Source of the DNA: Clostridia bacterium
GTDB lineage: Bacteria > Bacillota > Clostridia > Christensenellales > Aristaeellaceae
NCBI GenBank assembly: GCA_017470945.1
Contig: JAFUXH010000123.1
Coordinates: 1 to 46,204, forward strand
DNA length: 46,204 nt
Reading direction: 5' to 3'
Under the pieces are notes generated by a model, which saw nothing but the letters and a program-made list of their open reading frames with translations, did not search any database and had not been told where the DNA came from. Made by a program: the position numbers and the translations under genes. The stretch's first letter is position 1; each line of letters opens with the position of its first letter. Of the stretch, positions 1-7,894 are shown piece by piece.

Positions 1-567
1 ATCCTGCTGTGCGACGAAGCCACCTCCGCCCTGGACCCGCAGACCACCACATCCATCCTGAAGCTGCTGAAAAAGCTGAACCAGGAATTGGGCATCACCA
101 TCGTGATCATCACCCATCAAATGCAGGTGATCAAGGAAATCTGCCAGCGGGTGGCGCTGATGGAGGGGGGCCAGGTGGTGGAGGAAGGCGATGTGTATGA
201 TATCTTCGCCCGGCCCCAGCAGGCCATCACCAAAAACTTCGTGGATTCCGCCGGCAACGTGCATCAGATCGAGGGCCTGCTGCAGGAACCCTCGGTGCTG
301 CAAAGCATTCAGGAGGGCGGCCGGGTGATCCGCATGAAATTCCTGGACAGCAGCGCCGGCCGGGCGCTGGTCAGCAGCGTATCCCGCCTGTATCAGATCG
401 ACCTGAGCATTATTCACGGCAGCATCGAAATGATCGATGGCCGCTCCCTGGGGGAACTGGTGGTGATTGCCACCGGTGATCCAAAGCAAATCACCCAGGC
501 CATCGATTACATGCGGCAATGCAAGGTAGAAGCGGAGGTGCTGCTGGATGCAGGAAACGCTGAATAA
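1..567 (+). CDS. metN: Methionine ABC transporter ATP-binding protein MetN (5' end outside window)
   Basis: This is the C-terminal 188 residues of an ABC ATPase that powers D/L-methionine uptake; the N-terminal half, including the Walker A motif, lies left of the window. The fragment opens on the Walker B motif (ILLCDEATSALD) and has the H-loop histidine in IIITHQM near residue 39. After about residue 110 comes a NIL-type domain, the C-terminal ferredoxin-like regulatory domain that binds methionine in MetN proteins. The stop lies 20 bases inside metI, so the two are translationally coupled, and metQ follows. The truncation is a window-edge effect, not a broken gene. The family call is firm because the NIL domain and the metI-metQ neighbours agree. 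Confidence 0.95.
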   Translation: MLLCDEATSALDPQTTTSILKLLKKLNQELGITIVIITHQMQVIKEICQRVALMEGGQVVEEGDVYDIFARPQQAITKNFVDSAGNVHQIEGLLQEPSVLQSIQEGGRVIRMKFLDSSAGRALVSSVSRLYQIDLSIIHGSIEMIDGRSLGELVVIATGDPKQITQAIDYMRQCKVEAEVLLDAGNAE

Positions 568-1228
568 TCTGTTTCCCTATGTGATGAAAAAACCCGACCA
601 ATTGTGGAAAAGCGTGGTGGAAACGCTGCAGATGACCGCCTGGTCCGGCGCGTTCATGTTCGTGTTCGGCCTGATCTTCGGCGTTTTGCTGACGGTGACG
701 CGGGAGGGGGGCATCCTGAGAAACAAGCCGGTTTATCAGGTGCTGGATAAGGTGATCAACATTTTCCGTTCCATTCCCTTCGTGATCCTGATCGCCCTGC
801 TGATGAACCTGACCAAAATCATCATGGGCACCCGCATCGGCGTCAAGGGCGTGATCGTGCCGCTGGTGTTCGGCTCCACCCCCTTCTTCGCCCGGCAGGT
901 GGACGCCGCCCTGGCCAGCGTGGATCGCGGCCTGGTGGAGGCGGCCCAATCCATGGGCATCGGGCCCCTGGGCATCATTTTCCGGGTGTACCTGCGGGAG
1001 GGCAAGGCCGCTATCGCCCGGGGCACCACCATCACCCTGATCAACCTGATCGGCCTGACCGCCATGTCCGGCTACGTTGGGGCCGGCGGCCTGGGCGATT
1101 ACGCCATCACCTACGGCTATAACTACAACCGTATGGATATCGTGTGGGCCGCCGTTATCGTGACGGTGCTGATCGTATCCATCGTGCAGGCGATTGGCAC
1201 GCTGATCGCCAAGAAAGCCACCCACTGA
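548..1228 (+). CDS. metI: Methionine ABC transporter permease MetI
   Basis: This 226-residue inner-membrane permease forms the methionine channel with MetN and MetQ, and its length is normal for the family. Several hydrophobic membrane segments are visible, for example around residues 30-50 and 75-95. The cytoplasmic EAA loop that docks on the ATPase begins EAAQSMGIGPLGIIF near residue 137. The ATG start overlaps the end of metN by 20 bases, typical of translational coupling. The gene is followed after 125 bases by metQ on the same strand, giving the usual metNIQ order. Confidence 0.95.
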   Translation: MQETLNNLFPYVMKKPDQLWKSVVETLQMTAWSGAFMFVFGLIFGVLLTVTREGGILRNKPVYQVLDKVINIFRSIPFVILIALLMNLTKIIMGTRIGVKGVIVPLVFGSTPFFARQVDAALASVDRGLVEAAQSMGIGPLGIIFRVYLREGKAAIARGTTITLINLIGLTAMSGYVGAGGLGDYAITYGYNYNRMDIVWAAVIVTVLIVSIVQAIGTLIAKKATH

Positions 1229-1353
1229 TCCCGGCTGACCCCCTTTTGCGTTTCCGTCCGCGGCCTGCGATCGATCCGGACCTTCGCAGGAAGCGGCGCG
1301 GCGGCGCGCGAGGGTTTGCAATATTCCCATAAAAAACGCAAGGAGGCATCCCC

Positions 1354-2181
1354 ATGAAAAAGTTATTCGCTCTGGCCCTGGCTCTGGTTTTGATCGCTGT
1401 GCCCGCTTTCTCCTCCCTGGCTGAAACCATCAAATTGGGCGTTACCGGCGCTTTCTATGAAGATCTGTGGCAGCCGGCCATCGACGCCCTGGCCAAGGAA
1501 GGCATCGACGTGGAGCTGGTGCAGTTCAGCGATTTCTCCCTGCCCAACAACGCCCTGAACGGCGGCGAGATCCAGATGAACGCCTTCCAGCATCACGCCT
1601 ATTTCAACAATGATACCACCACCAACGGCTATGACCTGACCGTGATCGCCGATACCTTCGTGATCACCATGAACCTGTACTCCAGTAAGTACGATACCAT
1701 CGAAGATTTGCAGGCCGACGTGAAGGCCGGCAAGGCGCTGAACATCGTGATCCCCAACGACGCCACCAACCAGGGCCGCGCCTTGCTGGTGCTCAAGGAC
1801 GCCGGCGTGATCGGCCTGACCGACGATTATGAATCCACCCCCAACACGGAAAACGTGGTGGCCCTCGAAGGCAGCAACGTGACCCTGACCCCCGTCAACG
1901 CCGCCCAGACCTACCAGTTCCTGGAGGACGCCGACGCTGCCATCATCAACGGCAACTACGCCGCCAGCTACGGCGTGGACCCCACCAGCGGCATCTTCAA
2001 TGAAAACGTGAATCTGGATGACGAGCGCTTCATCTGCCTGATTGCCGTGCGCACCGCCGACGCCGACAACGAAACCTACAAGCGGGTGGCCGAGGTGTTC
2101 TGCTCCGACGTGACCAGCGAAGTGGCCAACACCACCTTCAACGGCTTCTTCAAGCTGATCTGGGAAAAGGACGCCGAATAA
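1354..2181 (+). CDS. metQ: Methionine-binding protein MetQ (NlpA family)
   Basis: This 275-residue extracytoplasmic binding protein delivers methionine to MetNI. A clear signal peptide (MKKLFALALALVLIAVPAFSSLAE) precedes the mature NlpA/MetQ fold, which carries the family segments IKLGVTGAFYEDLW, NGGEIQMNAFQHHAYF and VIPNDATNQGRALLVL. Oddly, the signal region has no cysteine and hence no lipobox; cleavage would be signal-peptidase-I-like after an A-x-x motif. Bacillota MetQ proteins are normally lipid-anchored, so either this protein is anchored some other way or it is released. An AAGGAGG ribosome site lies just before the ATG. A strong terminator follows the stop. Confidence 0.93.
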   Translation: MKKLFALALALVLIAVPAFSSLAETIKLGVTGAFYEDLWQPAIDALAKEGIDVELVQFSDFSLPNNALNGGEIQMNAFQHHAYFNNDTTTNGYDLTVIADTFVITMNLYSSKYDTIEDLQADVKAGKALNIVIPNDATNQGRALLVLKDAGVIGLTDDYESTPNTENVVALEGSNVTLTPVNAAQTYQFLEDADAAIINGNYAASYGVDPTSGIFNENVNLDDERFICLIAVRTADADNETYKRVAEVFCSDVTSEVANTTFNGFFKLIWEKDAE

Positions 2182-2195
2182 TCCATCGTTTCCTG

Positions 2196-2239
2196 CCAGG
2201 GACGGGCCCGCATCGCCCGCCCCTGGGTTTTGCTTTTTG
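2196..2239 (+). terminator. Rho-independent terminator after metNIQ
   Basis: The arms CCAGGGACGGGC (2196-2207) and GCCCGCCCCTGG (2215-2226) pair with a single mismatch and are followed by GTTTTGCTTTTT. It separates metNIQ from the downstream oxidase, so the oxidase needs read-through or a promoter that is not obvious here. Confidence 0.8.
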
Positions 2240-2263
2240 TAACAGAAAGGACGATCTGACGCC

Positions 2264-3634
2264 ATGCTGGACGCATTGAAAGCCATCCTGGGCGACCCGG
2301 AGCGGGTCGTGACCGGGAGTGAAATCGAAGAAAAATTCCTCACCGATACCCTGGGCCGCCTGAAGGGCGAAGCGGACGCTTTGGTGTTCCCCCTGACAAC
2401 GGAGGAAGTAGCCAACGTGATGAAATTCGCCTACGCCCACGATATCCCCGTTACGCCCCGGGGGGCTGGCACCAATCTGGTGGGCTCCACCGTGCCGCAG
2501 AAGCGGGGCATCATCCTGGATGTGAGCAAAATGAACCGCATTCTGGAGGTAGATGAGGAAACCTTCACCGCCGTGGTGGAGCCCGGGGTGGTGCTGCAGG
2601 ATTTCCAGGCGCACGTGGAAAGCATGGGGCTGTTTTATCCCCCCGATCCCGGCGAAAAAACCGCCACCATCGGCGGCAATATCGCCACCAACGCCGGCGG
2701 CATGCGGGCGGTGAAATACGGCGTCACCCGGGATTACGTGCGGGGGCTGGAGGTGGTACTGGCCGACGGCACGGTGATCACCAGCGGCTCCAAGAACGTG
2801 AAGGACGCAAGCGGCCTGCAGTTGCGCCAGCTGTTCGTTGGATCGGAGGGCACTTTGTGCGTGATCACCAAGTGCATCCTGCGCCTGGTGCCCAAGCCGG
2901 AAAGCAGCCTGTCGGTGCTGGTGCCCTATCCCAGCCTGGAAAGCGGGGTCAAATCCGTTCACGCCATCATCAAGGCCAACGCCGGCCCCACCGCCATTGA
3001 ATTCATCGAGCGCAGCGTGGTGGAATTGGGCGAGCGCTACACCGGCGTCATTTTCCCCTGCCCGGAGGCGAAGGCTTATATCCTGCTCACCTTCGACGGG
3101 GTCAAAGAGCAGGTGCTTCAAAACATCGATCGCGTCAGGGCCGTGGCGCGGAATACCGGGGCGCTGGATTTCATCACGCTGACCGACCCCGCCCAGGCCG
3201 CCGATATCTGGAAGGTGCGGGGCTGCTTTGTGAAGGCGGTGGAGGCCGTCAGCGAACAGGAACCGGTGGACCTGGTGGTGCCCATCAACCAAACGGCGGA
3301 ATACATCGCCTATGTACACCAGGTGGAGGAAGAAACGGGCATGCACATGATCGCCTTCGGCCACGCCGGGGATGGCAACGTGCATCTGTGCATCATCCGG
3401 GGGGACCGGGACGAGGAAACCTGGAACCGGGAACTGAGCCATGTGATGCACACCCTGTACAAAAAAGCCCACGAATTGGGCGGCCTCACCAGCGGGGAGC
3501 ATGGGGTGGGCATCGCCAAGCAGCCCTATTTCTTCCGCAACGCCGATCCCGCGCTGCTGAACGCCATGCGCCTGGTCAAAACCGCCCTGGATCCCAAGCA
3601 CCTGCTGAACGACCATATTTCTTACCTGAAATGA
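2264..3634 (+). CDS. FAD-linked 2-hydroxyacid oxidase/dehydrogenase (GlcD / D-lactate dehydrogenase family)
   Basis: This 456-residue flavoprotein oxidises a 2-hydroxy acid, such as D-lactate, glycolate or an analogue, to the 2-keto acid. The N-terminal FAD_binding_4 domain shows PRGAGTNL (residues 65-72) and the FAD-binding stretch PPDPGEKTATIGGN (from residue 126). The C-terminal FAD-oxidase domain has HAGDGNVHL near residue 365 and GEHGVGIAK near residue 418, both hallmarks of the GlcD/Dld branch. No signal peptide or membrane segment is seen. It ends 10 bases before an aminotransferase gene, so the two probably form one operon. Substrate is not readable. Two inferences are possible: the hydroxy analogue of methionine, since metNIQ is adjacent, or D-lactate released by MurQ from the nearby salvage island. 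Confidence 0.9.
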   Translation: MLDALKAILGDPERVVTGSEIEEKFLTDTLGRLKGEADALVFPLTTEEVANVMKFAYAHDIPVTPRGAGTNLVGSTVPQKRGIILDVSKMNRILEVDEETFTAVVEPGVVLQDFQAHVESMGLFYPPDPGEKTATIGGNIATNAGGMRAVKYGVTRDYVRGLEVVLADGTVITSGSKNVKDASGLQLRQLFVGSEGTLCVITKCILRLVPKPESSLSVLVPYPSLESGVKSVHAIIKANAGPTAIEFIERSVVELGERYTGVIFPCPEAKAYILLTFDGVKEQVLQNIDRVRAVARNTGALDFITLTDPAQAADIWKVRGCFVKAVEAVSEQEPVDLVVPINQTAEYIAYVHQVEEETGMHMIAFGHAGDGNVHLCIIRGDRDEETWNRELSHVMHTLYKKAHELGGLTSGEHGVGIAKQPYFFRNADPALLNAMRLVKTALDPKHLLNDHISYLK

Positions 3635-3644
3635 GGGGCCGCCG

Positions 3645-4799
3645 ATGAAAAAGCTGTCTTGCAGAACCGAAACCTTCACCGATTCCGTGATCCGCCGCAT
3701 GACCAGGGTGTCGCTGCGGTATGGGGCGGTCAATCTGTCCCAGGGCTTCCCGGATTTCGATCCGCCCAAGGAGATCCTGAACGTGCTGAGCCAATCGGCC
3801 CTGCCGCACCAGTATTCCATCACCTGGGGGGCCCAGAATTTCCGCGACGCCCTGGCCGCCAAGCAGAAGCGCTTCACCGGGCTGGATATCGACCCCAACA
3901 GCCAGATCGTGGTCACCTGCGGCTCCACCGAGGCTATGATGGCCGCCATGATGACGGTGTGCGACCCGGGGGACAAGGTGATCGTGTTTTCCCCCTTCTA
4001 TGAAAATTACGGGGCCGACGCCATCCTGGCCGGGGCCGAGCCTATCTATGTGCCCCTGAACCCGCAGGATTTTGATTTTGACCCCAACGTGCTGGAGGAC
4101 GCTTTCCGGCAGGGGCCCAAGGCGCTGATTCTGTGCAATCCATCCAACCCCTGCGGCAAGGTGTTCACCCGGCGGGAATTGGAAATCATTGCCGCTCTGG
4201 CGGAAAAATACGACGCGTACGTGATCACCGACGAGGTGTATGAGCACATCGTGTACGCGCCCCACGAGCACGTGTATTTCGCCGCGCTGCCCGGCATGTT
4301 CCAGCGCACGATCAGCTGCTCCTCCCTGTCGAAAACCTATTCCATCACCGGCTGGCGGCTGGGCTATATCATTGCTCCGGCGGAAATCATCGACGTGGCC
4401 AAGAAGGTGCACGATTTCCTGACCGTGGGGGCCGCCGCGCCCCTGCAGGAGGCCGCGGTGGTGGGCCTGAAAATGGGCGACGATTATTACAAGGCCCTGC
4501 AGGATACCTACACGAACAAGCGCAACCTGTTCCTGAAGGGGCTGGACGATTTGCGTATCCCCCACACCACCCCCGAGGGGGCCTACTACGTCATGTTGGA
4601 TATCAGCGAATACGGCTACGATGACGACCTGCTGTTCTGCGAGGATCTGGCCCGGGTGGTGGGCGTAGGCGCGGTGCCCGGTTCCAGCTTTTTCAAGGAG
4701 CCCGTCAATCATCTGATCCGCCTGCACTTTGCCAAGCAGGAAAGCACCCTGATCGAAGCCCTGAACCGGCTGGAGAACATTGGGAAGCTGAAGAAATAA
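3645..4799 (+). CDS. PLP-dependent class I/II aminotransferase
   Basis: This 384-residue fold-type-I aminotransferase swaps an amino group between an amino acid and a 2-keto acid. Visible motifs are NPSNPCGK (165-172), the ITDEVYEH aspartate that contacts the pyridine nitrogen (194-201), the PLP lysine K230 in SSLSKTYSITGWRLGY, and a C-terminal IRLHFAK segment with the carboxylate-binding arginine. The overall pattern resembles the Asp/aromatic/kynurenine/methionine-type enzymes. It starts 10 bases after the FAD-linked hydroxyacid oxidase, so the keto acid made by that enzyme could be aminated here. With metNIQ next door, keto-methylthiobutyrate to methionine is a plausible but unproven reaction. 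Confidence 0.92.
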   Translation: MKKLSCRTETFTDSVIRRMTRVSLRYGAVNLSQGFPDFDPPKEILNVLSQSALPHQYSITWGAQNFRDALAAKQKRFTGLDIDPNSQIVVTCGSTEAMMAAMMTVCDPGDKVIVFSPFYENYGADAILAGAEPIYVPLNPQDFDFDPNVLEDAFRQGPKALILCNPSNPCGKVFTRRELEIIAALAEKYDAYVITDEVYEHIVYAPHEHVYFAALPGMFQRTISCSSLSKTYSITGWRLGYIIAPAEIIDVAKKVHDFLTVGAAAPLQEAAVVGLKMGDDYYKALQDTYTNKRNLFLKGLDDLRIPHTTPEGAYYVMLDISEYGYDDDLLFCEDLARVVGVGAVPGSSFFKEPVNHLIRLHFAKQESTLIEALNRLENIGKLKK

Positions 4800-4947
4800 G
4801 CCGCTATGGATATTTTGATTGCTGGGTACGCAGGCTTCCGCCTCTTCTGATGCAGCGGTGAAAGCAAAGCCGGCTTCGGCAAGCAATCCATCCCACGCCC
4901 CCAATTGAACCGCGCCTAACCGACATCCGCACCGCAGGGGAGGCCCT

Positions 4948-5553
4948 ATGCCCGTTTCGCTTCTTCCATCGTTTTTGTTTTTCTGCTTCGTCAACGGCAT
5001 CACCCCCGGCCCGGCCAATTTGTGCTCCCTGTCCGCAGCCATGAATTACGGAAAAAAAGCAGCCCTTCGCCAGTGGCGGGGGCTGTTTACCGGCTTTGCC
5101 GTCGTGGCGCTGGCCAGCGTGCTGATCAATTATTTCCTGGGCAGCGTGATGGGGGAGTACGTGCGCTATATGGCCTGGGTAGGCGCGGCGTACCTGCTTT
5201 GGATGGCCTGGCGGCTGATCCGCCCTCTGTTTCGTGAGGCGGGTCCCGGCGCGGCCCGGGCGGCGGATGGGCGGGGCGTTTCCTTCTGGACGGGGCTGGC
5301 CGTCAACCTGACCAACGTGAAAATCATGGTCTTTTGCATGACGGCCCTCAGCTCCTTCGTGCTGCCCTACACCCGGTCGTTCCTTTCCCTGCTGCTGGTT
5401 GGGCTGTTTCTGCCCTTCACCGGGCCGGTGTGCAACCTGGCATGGCTGTTTGCCGGGGTGAAGCTGCAAGCGCTGTTCGATCGGCACAAGGCGCTGTTCA
5501 ACGTGCTGATGGCGCTGTCGCTGATGTACTGCGCCGTCGCGTTGGTGAGGTAG
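4948..5553 (+). CDS. LysE/RhtB family amino-acid exporter
   Basis: This 201-residue membrane protein has about six hydrophobic segments. The N-terminal NGITPGPANLCSLSAAMNYGKKAA matches the family signature G-x-TPGP-N near residue 18. Later segments (YVRYMAWVGAAYLLWMAWRLIRPL and FWTGLAVNLTNVKIMVFC) fit the LysE/RhtB fold, whose members export amino acids such as lysine, homoserine, threonine or cysteine. Proteins with an asparagine after TPGP and this length include EamB-like cysteine/O-acetylserine exporters. The neighbourhood of methionine genes makes a sulfur amino acid a reasonable guess, not a conclusion. A GGGGAGG ribosome site precedes the ATG. A terminator follows. Confidence 0.85.
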   Translation: MPVSLLPSFLFFCFVNGITPGPANLCSLSAAMNYGKKAALRQWRGLFTGFAVVALASVLINYFLGSVMGEYVRYMAWVGAAYLLWMAWRLIRPLFREAGPGAARAADGRGVSFWTGLAVNLTNVKIMVFCMTALSSFVLPYTRSFLSLLLVGLFLPFTGPVCNLAWLFAGVKLQALFDRHKALFNVLMALSLMYCAVALVR

Positions 5554-5623
5554 GAAAAACGGTTCAATAATTCCCGATCGAAATGAAGCCGAAGGCGGAA
5601 GCGATCCTATTTCTTGTTCATCA

Positions 5624-5660
5624 TGCATGTCCATGCCGGAAAGCCCGACATGGACATGCA
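5624..5660. repeat. Perfect 12-bp-stem palindrome, dispersed hairpin
   Basis: The arms TGCATGTCCATG (5624-5635) and CATGGACATGCA (5649-5660) are perfectly complementary around a 13-base loop. The left arm plus loop recurs almost exactly at 24153-24173 (ATGTCCATGCCGGA followed by AAGCCC), so this looks like a dispersed intergenic repeat and not only part of the adjacent terminator. Confidence 0.6.
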
Positions 5661-5665
5661 CATAC

Positions 5666-5703
5666 AAAGGGGAGGCCGCATCAAAAAGCAGCCTCCCTTT
5701 TTT
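5666..5703 (+). terminator. Terminator after the LysE-type exporter, overlapping the nagZ stop
   Basis: The stem GGGAGGC (5670-5676) / GCCTCCC (5691-5697) is followed by TTTTTT on the plus strand. The U-tract runs into the last codons of the convergent nagZ gene. Confidence 0.75.
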
Positions 5704-7174
5704 ACCGTTTCAGCAGGTCGATCACCGCGTCCACCGCCAGGGGGTCATACTGCCACGCGGCGATTTTCCACACGCTGTCGGGCAGGAAATCCAGGCAGCG
5801 GGGGGTATACAGCGATACGGCGACGACCTTCGCGCCTTGGGCGGCCAACCGCTTGGCGGCGTCGATGGCTTGGGGCGTATCGGCGTGCCGGCCCAGGAAC
5901 ACCACGGCGGTGTCGGCGGGCTGATCCGGGGCCAGGCCGCCATACACGCCGCCCAGGGCCGCGGCGCACAGGGCGGCGGCGTCCAGGGGCACGTCGTCGT
6001 TGGCCAGGGACGCGGCCTGGGCCTTGACACCGCAATACAGCGTGTTTTCGTTCAGGGCGGGTAAGGGCTGGCCCGCCGGGGCGTGCAGGATCTGAATGGA
6101 TTGGGCCATGATGCGCCGGGCCTCCTGCCGCTGGGCGGGGCTGCCGAACTGATCCTGCCCGGCGTCCAGGGGCATCAGGCGGGCCTTGTGATCGGCGATG
6201 CGGCGGTAGTGGGCCTCGATTTCCGCTTCGTTCAGCCGGCCCTCCTGATATGCCTGGGCCAGGTAACGGCTGGTGGAGGCGGCCTGCTGGGCGGAATGGC
6301 AGATCAGCGCCACGTCGATGCCGGCATCCAGGGCCCGGCGGGTGCCCTCCTCCATGCCGAACAGCTGCATGACGGCGTTCATTTCCATGCCGTCGCTGAC
6401 GATGATGCCGTCAAAGCCCAATTCCTGCCGCAGCAGGCCGGTCATCACCCGGCGGGATACTGTGGCGGGCACTCGATCCGGCTCCATGGCGGGGAACACC
6501 ACGTGGGCCGACATGATGGCCCCGATCCCCGCCCTGATGGCGGCGGCGAAGGGCTTGAGCTCGACAGCCCGTACCTGCTCCGCCGTTTTGTTGACGATGG
6601 GCAGATCCAGGTGGGAATCCACGTCGGTATCCCCGTGGCCGGGGAAGTGCTTGCCGCAGGCGATGATGCCCGCGTCCCGCAGGCCGGCGATGTAGCGCGT
6701 GCCAAACTGCGCCACCTTGTCCGGCTCCCGACCGAAGCACCGATTGCCGCTGGCGGTGTTATCCGGGTTGGTGAAGCAATCCAGCACCGGGGCCAGGTTG
6801 AAATTGATGCCGACGGCGCGCAGCTCGTCCCCCACAATTTTGCCGATGCGGTAGGCGTTTTCCGCGTCGTCGGTGGCCCCGATGGCCATGGCGCAGGGGG
6901 TGGGGGCGGCGATGTGGGCCAGGCGGGACACGCTGCCGCATTCCTCGTCGATCATGATGAAGGGCGGCAGGCCGGTCTCCTGCAGGATCAGGCTGTGCAG
7001 ATCGGCGCACAGATGCTTCAATTGCTCGTAGCTTTCCACGTTCCGGCGGAACAGGATGGCGTTGCCGATTTTATACTCCCGGATCAATTGGCGATATTCT
7101 TCCGGGATCACCGGCCCGTCAAAGCCCACGCTGAGCCGCTGGCCCAGGCGGATTTTCAATGCTTGCTCGGTCAT
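5702..7174 (-). CDS. nagZ: Beta-N-acetylhexosaminidase NagZ (GH3), predicted cytoplasmic
   Basis: This 490-residue GH3 enzyme removes non-reducing GlcNAc from GlcNAc-MurNAc fragments. Residues 175-188 hold KHFPGHGDTDVDSH, which carries the NagZ-specific Asp186-His188 general acid/base dyad. The nucleophile is Asp261 in SDGMEMNA. A C-terminal GH3_C-like half follows, so it resembles the two-domain Bacillus NagZ more than the single-domain E. coli form. The ATG at 7174 is chosen because AAGGAG lies 6-7 bases upstream; an open frame continues further but has no ribosome site. Unlike Bacillus NagZ it has no signal peptide, which implies action inside the cell. It is the last gene of namZ-GNAT-PIG-L-nagZ and starts 14 bases after the PIG-L stop. 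Confidence 0.92.
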   Translation of the reverse strand: MTEQALKIRLGQRLSVGFDGPVIPEEYRQLIREYKIGNAILFRRNVESYEQLKHLCADLHSLILQETGLPPFIMIDEECGSVSRLAHIAAPTPCAMAIGATDDAENAYRIGKIVGDELRAVGINFNLAPVLDCFTNPDNTASGNRCFGREPDKVAQFGTRYIAGLRDAGIIACGKHFPGHGDTDVDSHLDLPIVNKTAEQVRAVELKPFAAAIRAGIGAIMSAHVVFPAMEPDRVPATVSRRVMTGLLRQELGFDGIIVSDGMEMNAVMQLFGMEEGTRRALDAGIDVALICHSAQQAASTSRYLAQAYQEGRLNEAEIEAHYRRIADHKARLMPLDAGQDQFGSPAQRQEARRIMAQSIQILHAPAGQPLPALNENTLYCGVKAQAASLANDDVPLDAAALCAAALGGVYGGLAPDQPADTAVVFLGRHADTPQAIDAAKRLAAQGAKVVAVSLYTPRCLDFLPDSVWKIAAWQYDPLAVDAVIDLLKR

Positions 7175-7188
7175 GTGCTTCTCCTTGA

Positions 7189-7881
7189 TTACAGCAGATC
7201 CAGCTTTTGACGCTTGGCGGTGGGGGAGGTGCCAAAGCAGGTGGCGTGTTCCACCCCGATGCGGGCGCCCCGCACCACGCTGAGCGCCTCGTAGTAGCGC
7301 AGATAGGGGAAGCTGGTGGAATGCTCGGCCAGCCACAATTCCTTGATGGCCTCCTTCCACAGGGGGAAGGCTTCCGTCACGTCGAACCAGTAATAGGGGG
7401 TGAATTCCGGCTCGTCCTCCCAGTTTTCGGCGCACATGAAGCGCTTGATGGGGGCGGGGGGCAGGGGATGCTCGAAGGTGGCCAGGCTGGCGTAGAAGAT
7501 GGCGTTATCGGTGATGCGGCTGGCGGCTTCGTGATCCTTGTGCAGGCTGTTTTTCCAGTGGTACAGCACGGCGTCCACCTGATATTCCCGCATGAGGGCG
7601 GCCAAGCGCAGCTCCTCTTCCTTGGTGTCATACAATTCGCCGTCCGGGGTATCGAGCACGATGGATGTTCCGCCGATTTTCTTGGCGAATTTATCGGCGC
7701 ACGCCACGTTGTAATCCCGGAAATCCTTCACCGTCCATCCCTGTGGCGTTCCCCTTTCCCCGGCGGTCAGATCCACGATGATCACCCGGTCCCCGGCCAT
7801 GGCGTGCTTGGCCAGCAGCATGCCGCAGGTCAGCTGGGCGTCGCCGGTGTGGGCCCCCACGGCCATGATGGTTTTGCTCAT
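7189..7881 (-). CDS. PIG-L family deacetylase with variant AHTGD motif
   Basis: This 230-residue PIG-L/LmbE-type protein belongs to a zinc hydrolase family that removes acetyl from GlcNAc-like groups. The usual A-H-P-D-D motif reads A-H-T-G-D (His11, Gly13, Asp14). The zinc-binding His and second Asp remain, but the first Asp, the general base in MshB, is Gly. The downstream HKDH (His114, His117) supplies the other histidines. GERGTP near residue 41 is also typical. A GGAGG site precedes the ATG. It lies between the double-GNAT gene and nagZ with 13-14 base gaps, so it is probably part of muropeptide processing, perhaps deacetylating a released amino sugar. This substrate is inferred. It may be a specialised subfamily and not an inactive one. 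Confidence 0.85.
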   Translation of the reverse strand: MSKTIMAVGAHTGDAQLTCGMLLAKHAMAGDRVIIVDLTAGERGTPQGWTVKDFRDYNVACADKFAKKIGGTSIVLDTPDGELYDTKEEELRLAALMREYQVDAVLYHWKNSLHKDHEAASRITDNAIFYASLATFEHPLPPAPIKRFMCAENWEDEPEFTPYYWFDVTEAFPLWKEAIKELWLAEHSTSFPYLRYYEALSVVRGARIGVEHATCFGTSPTAKRQKLDLL

Positions 7882-7894
7882 GCTTTCTTCCTCC

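Noticed and set aside
1..567. Truncated metN pseudogene
   Set aside because: The frame is open to the window edge from Walker B on, so it is cut by the window, not broken.
1229..1353. SAM or other methionine riboswitch before metQ
   Set aside because: No conserved S-box core is seen in this 125-base gap; any leader for the operon would lie left of the window.
7189..7881. MshB-type mycothiol deacetylase
   Set aside because: Mycothiol genes belong to Actinomycetota, and the context here is cell-wall salvage.
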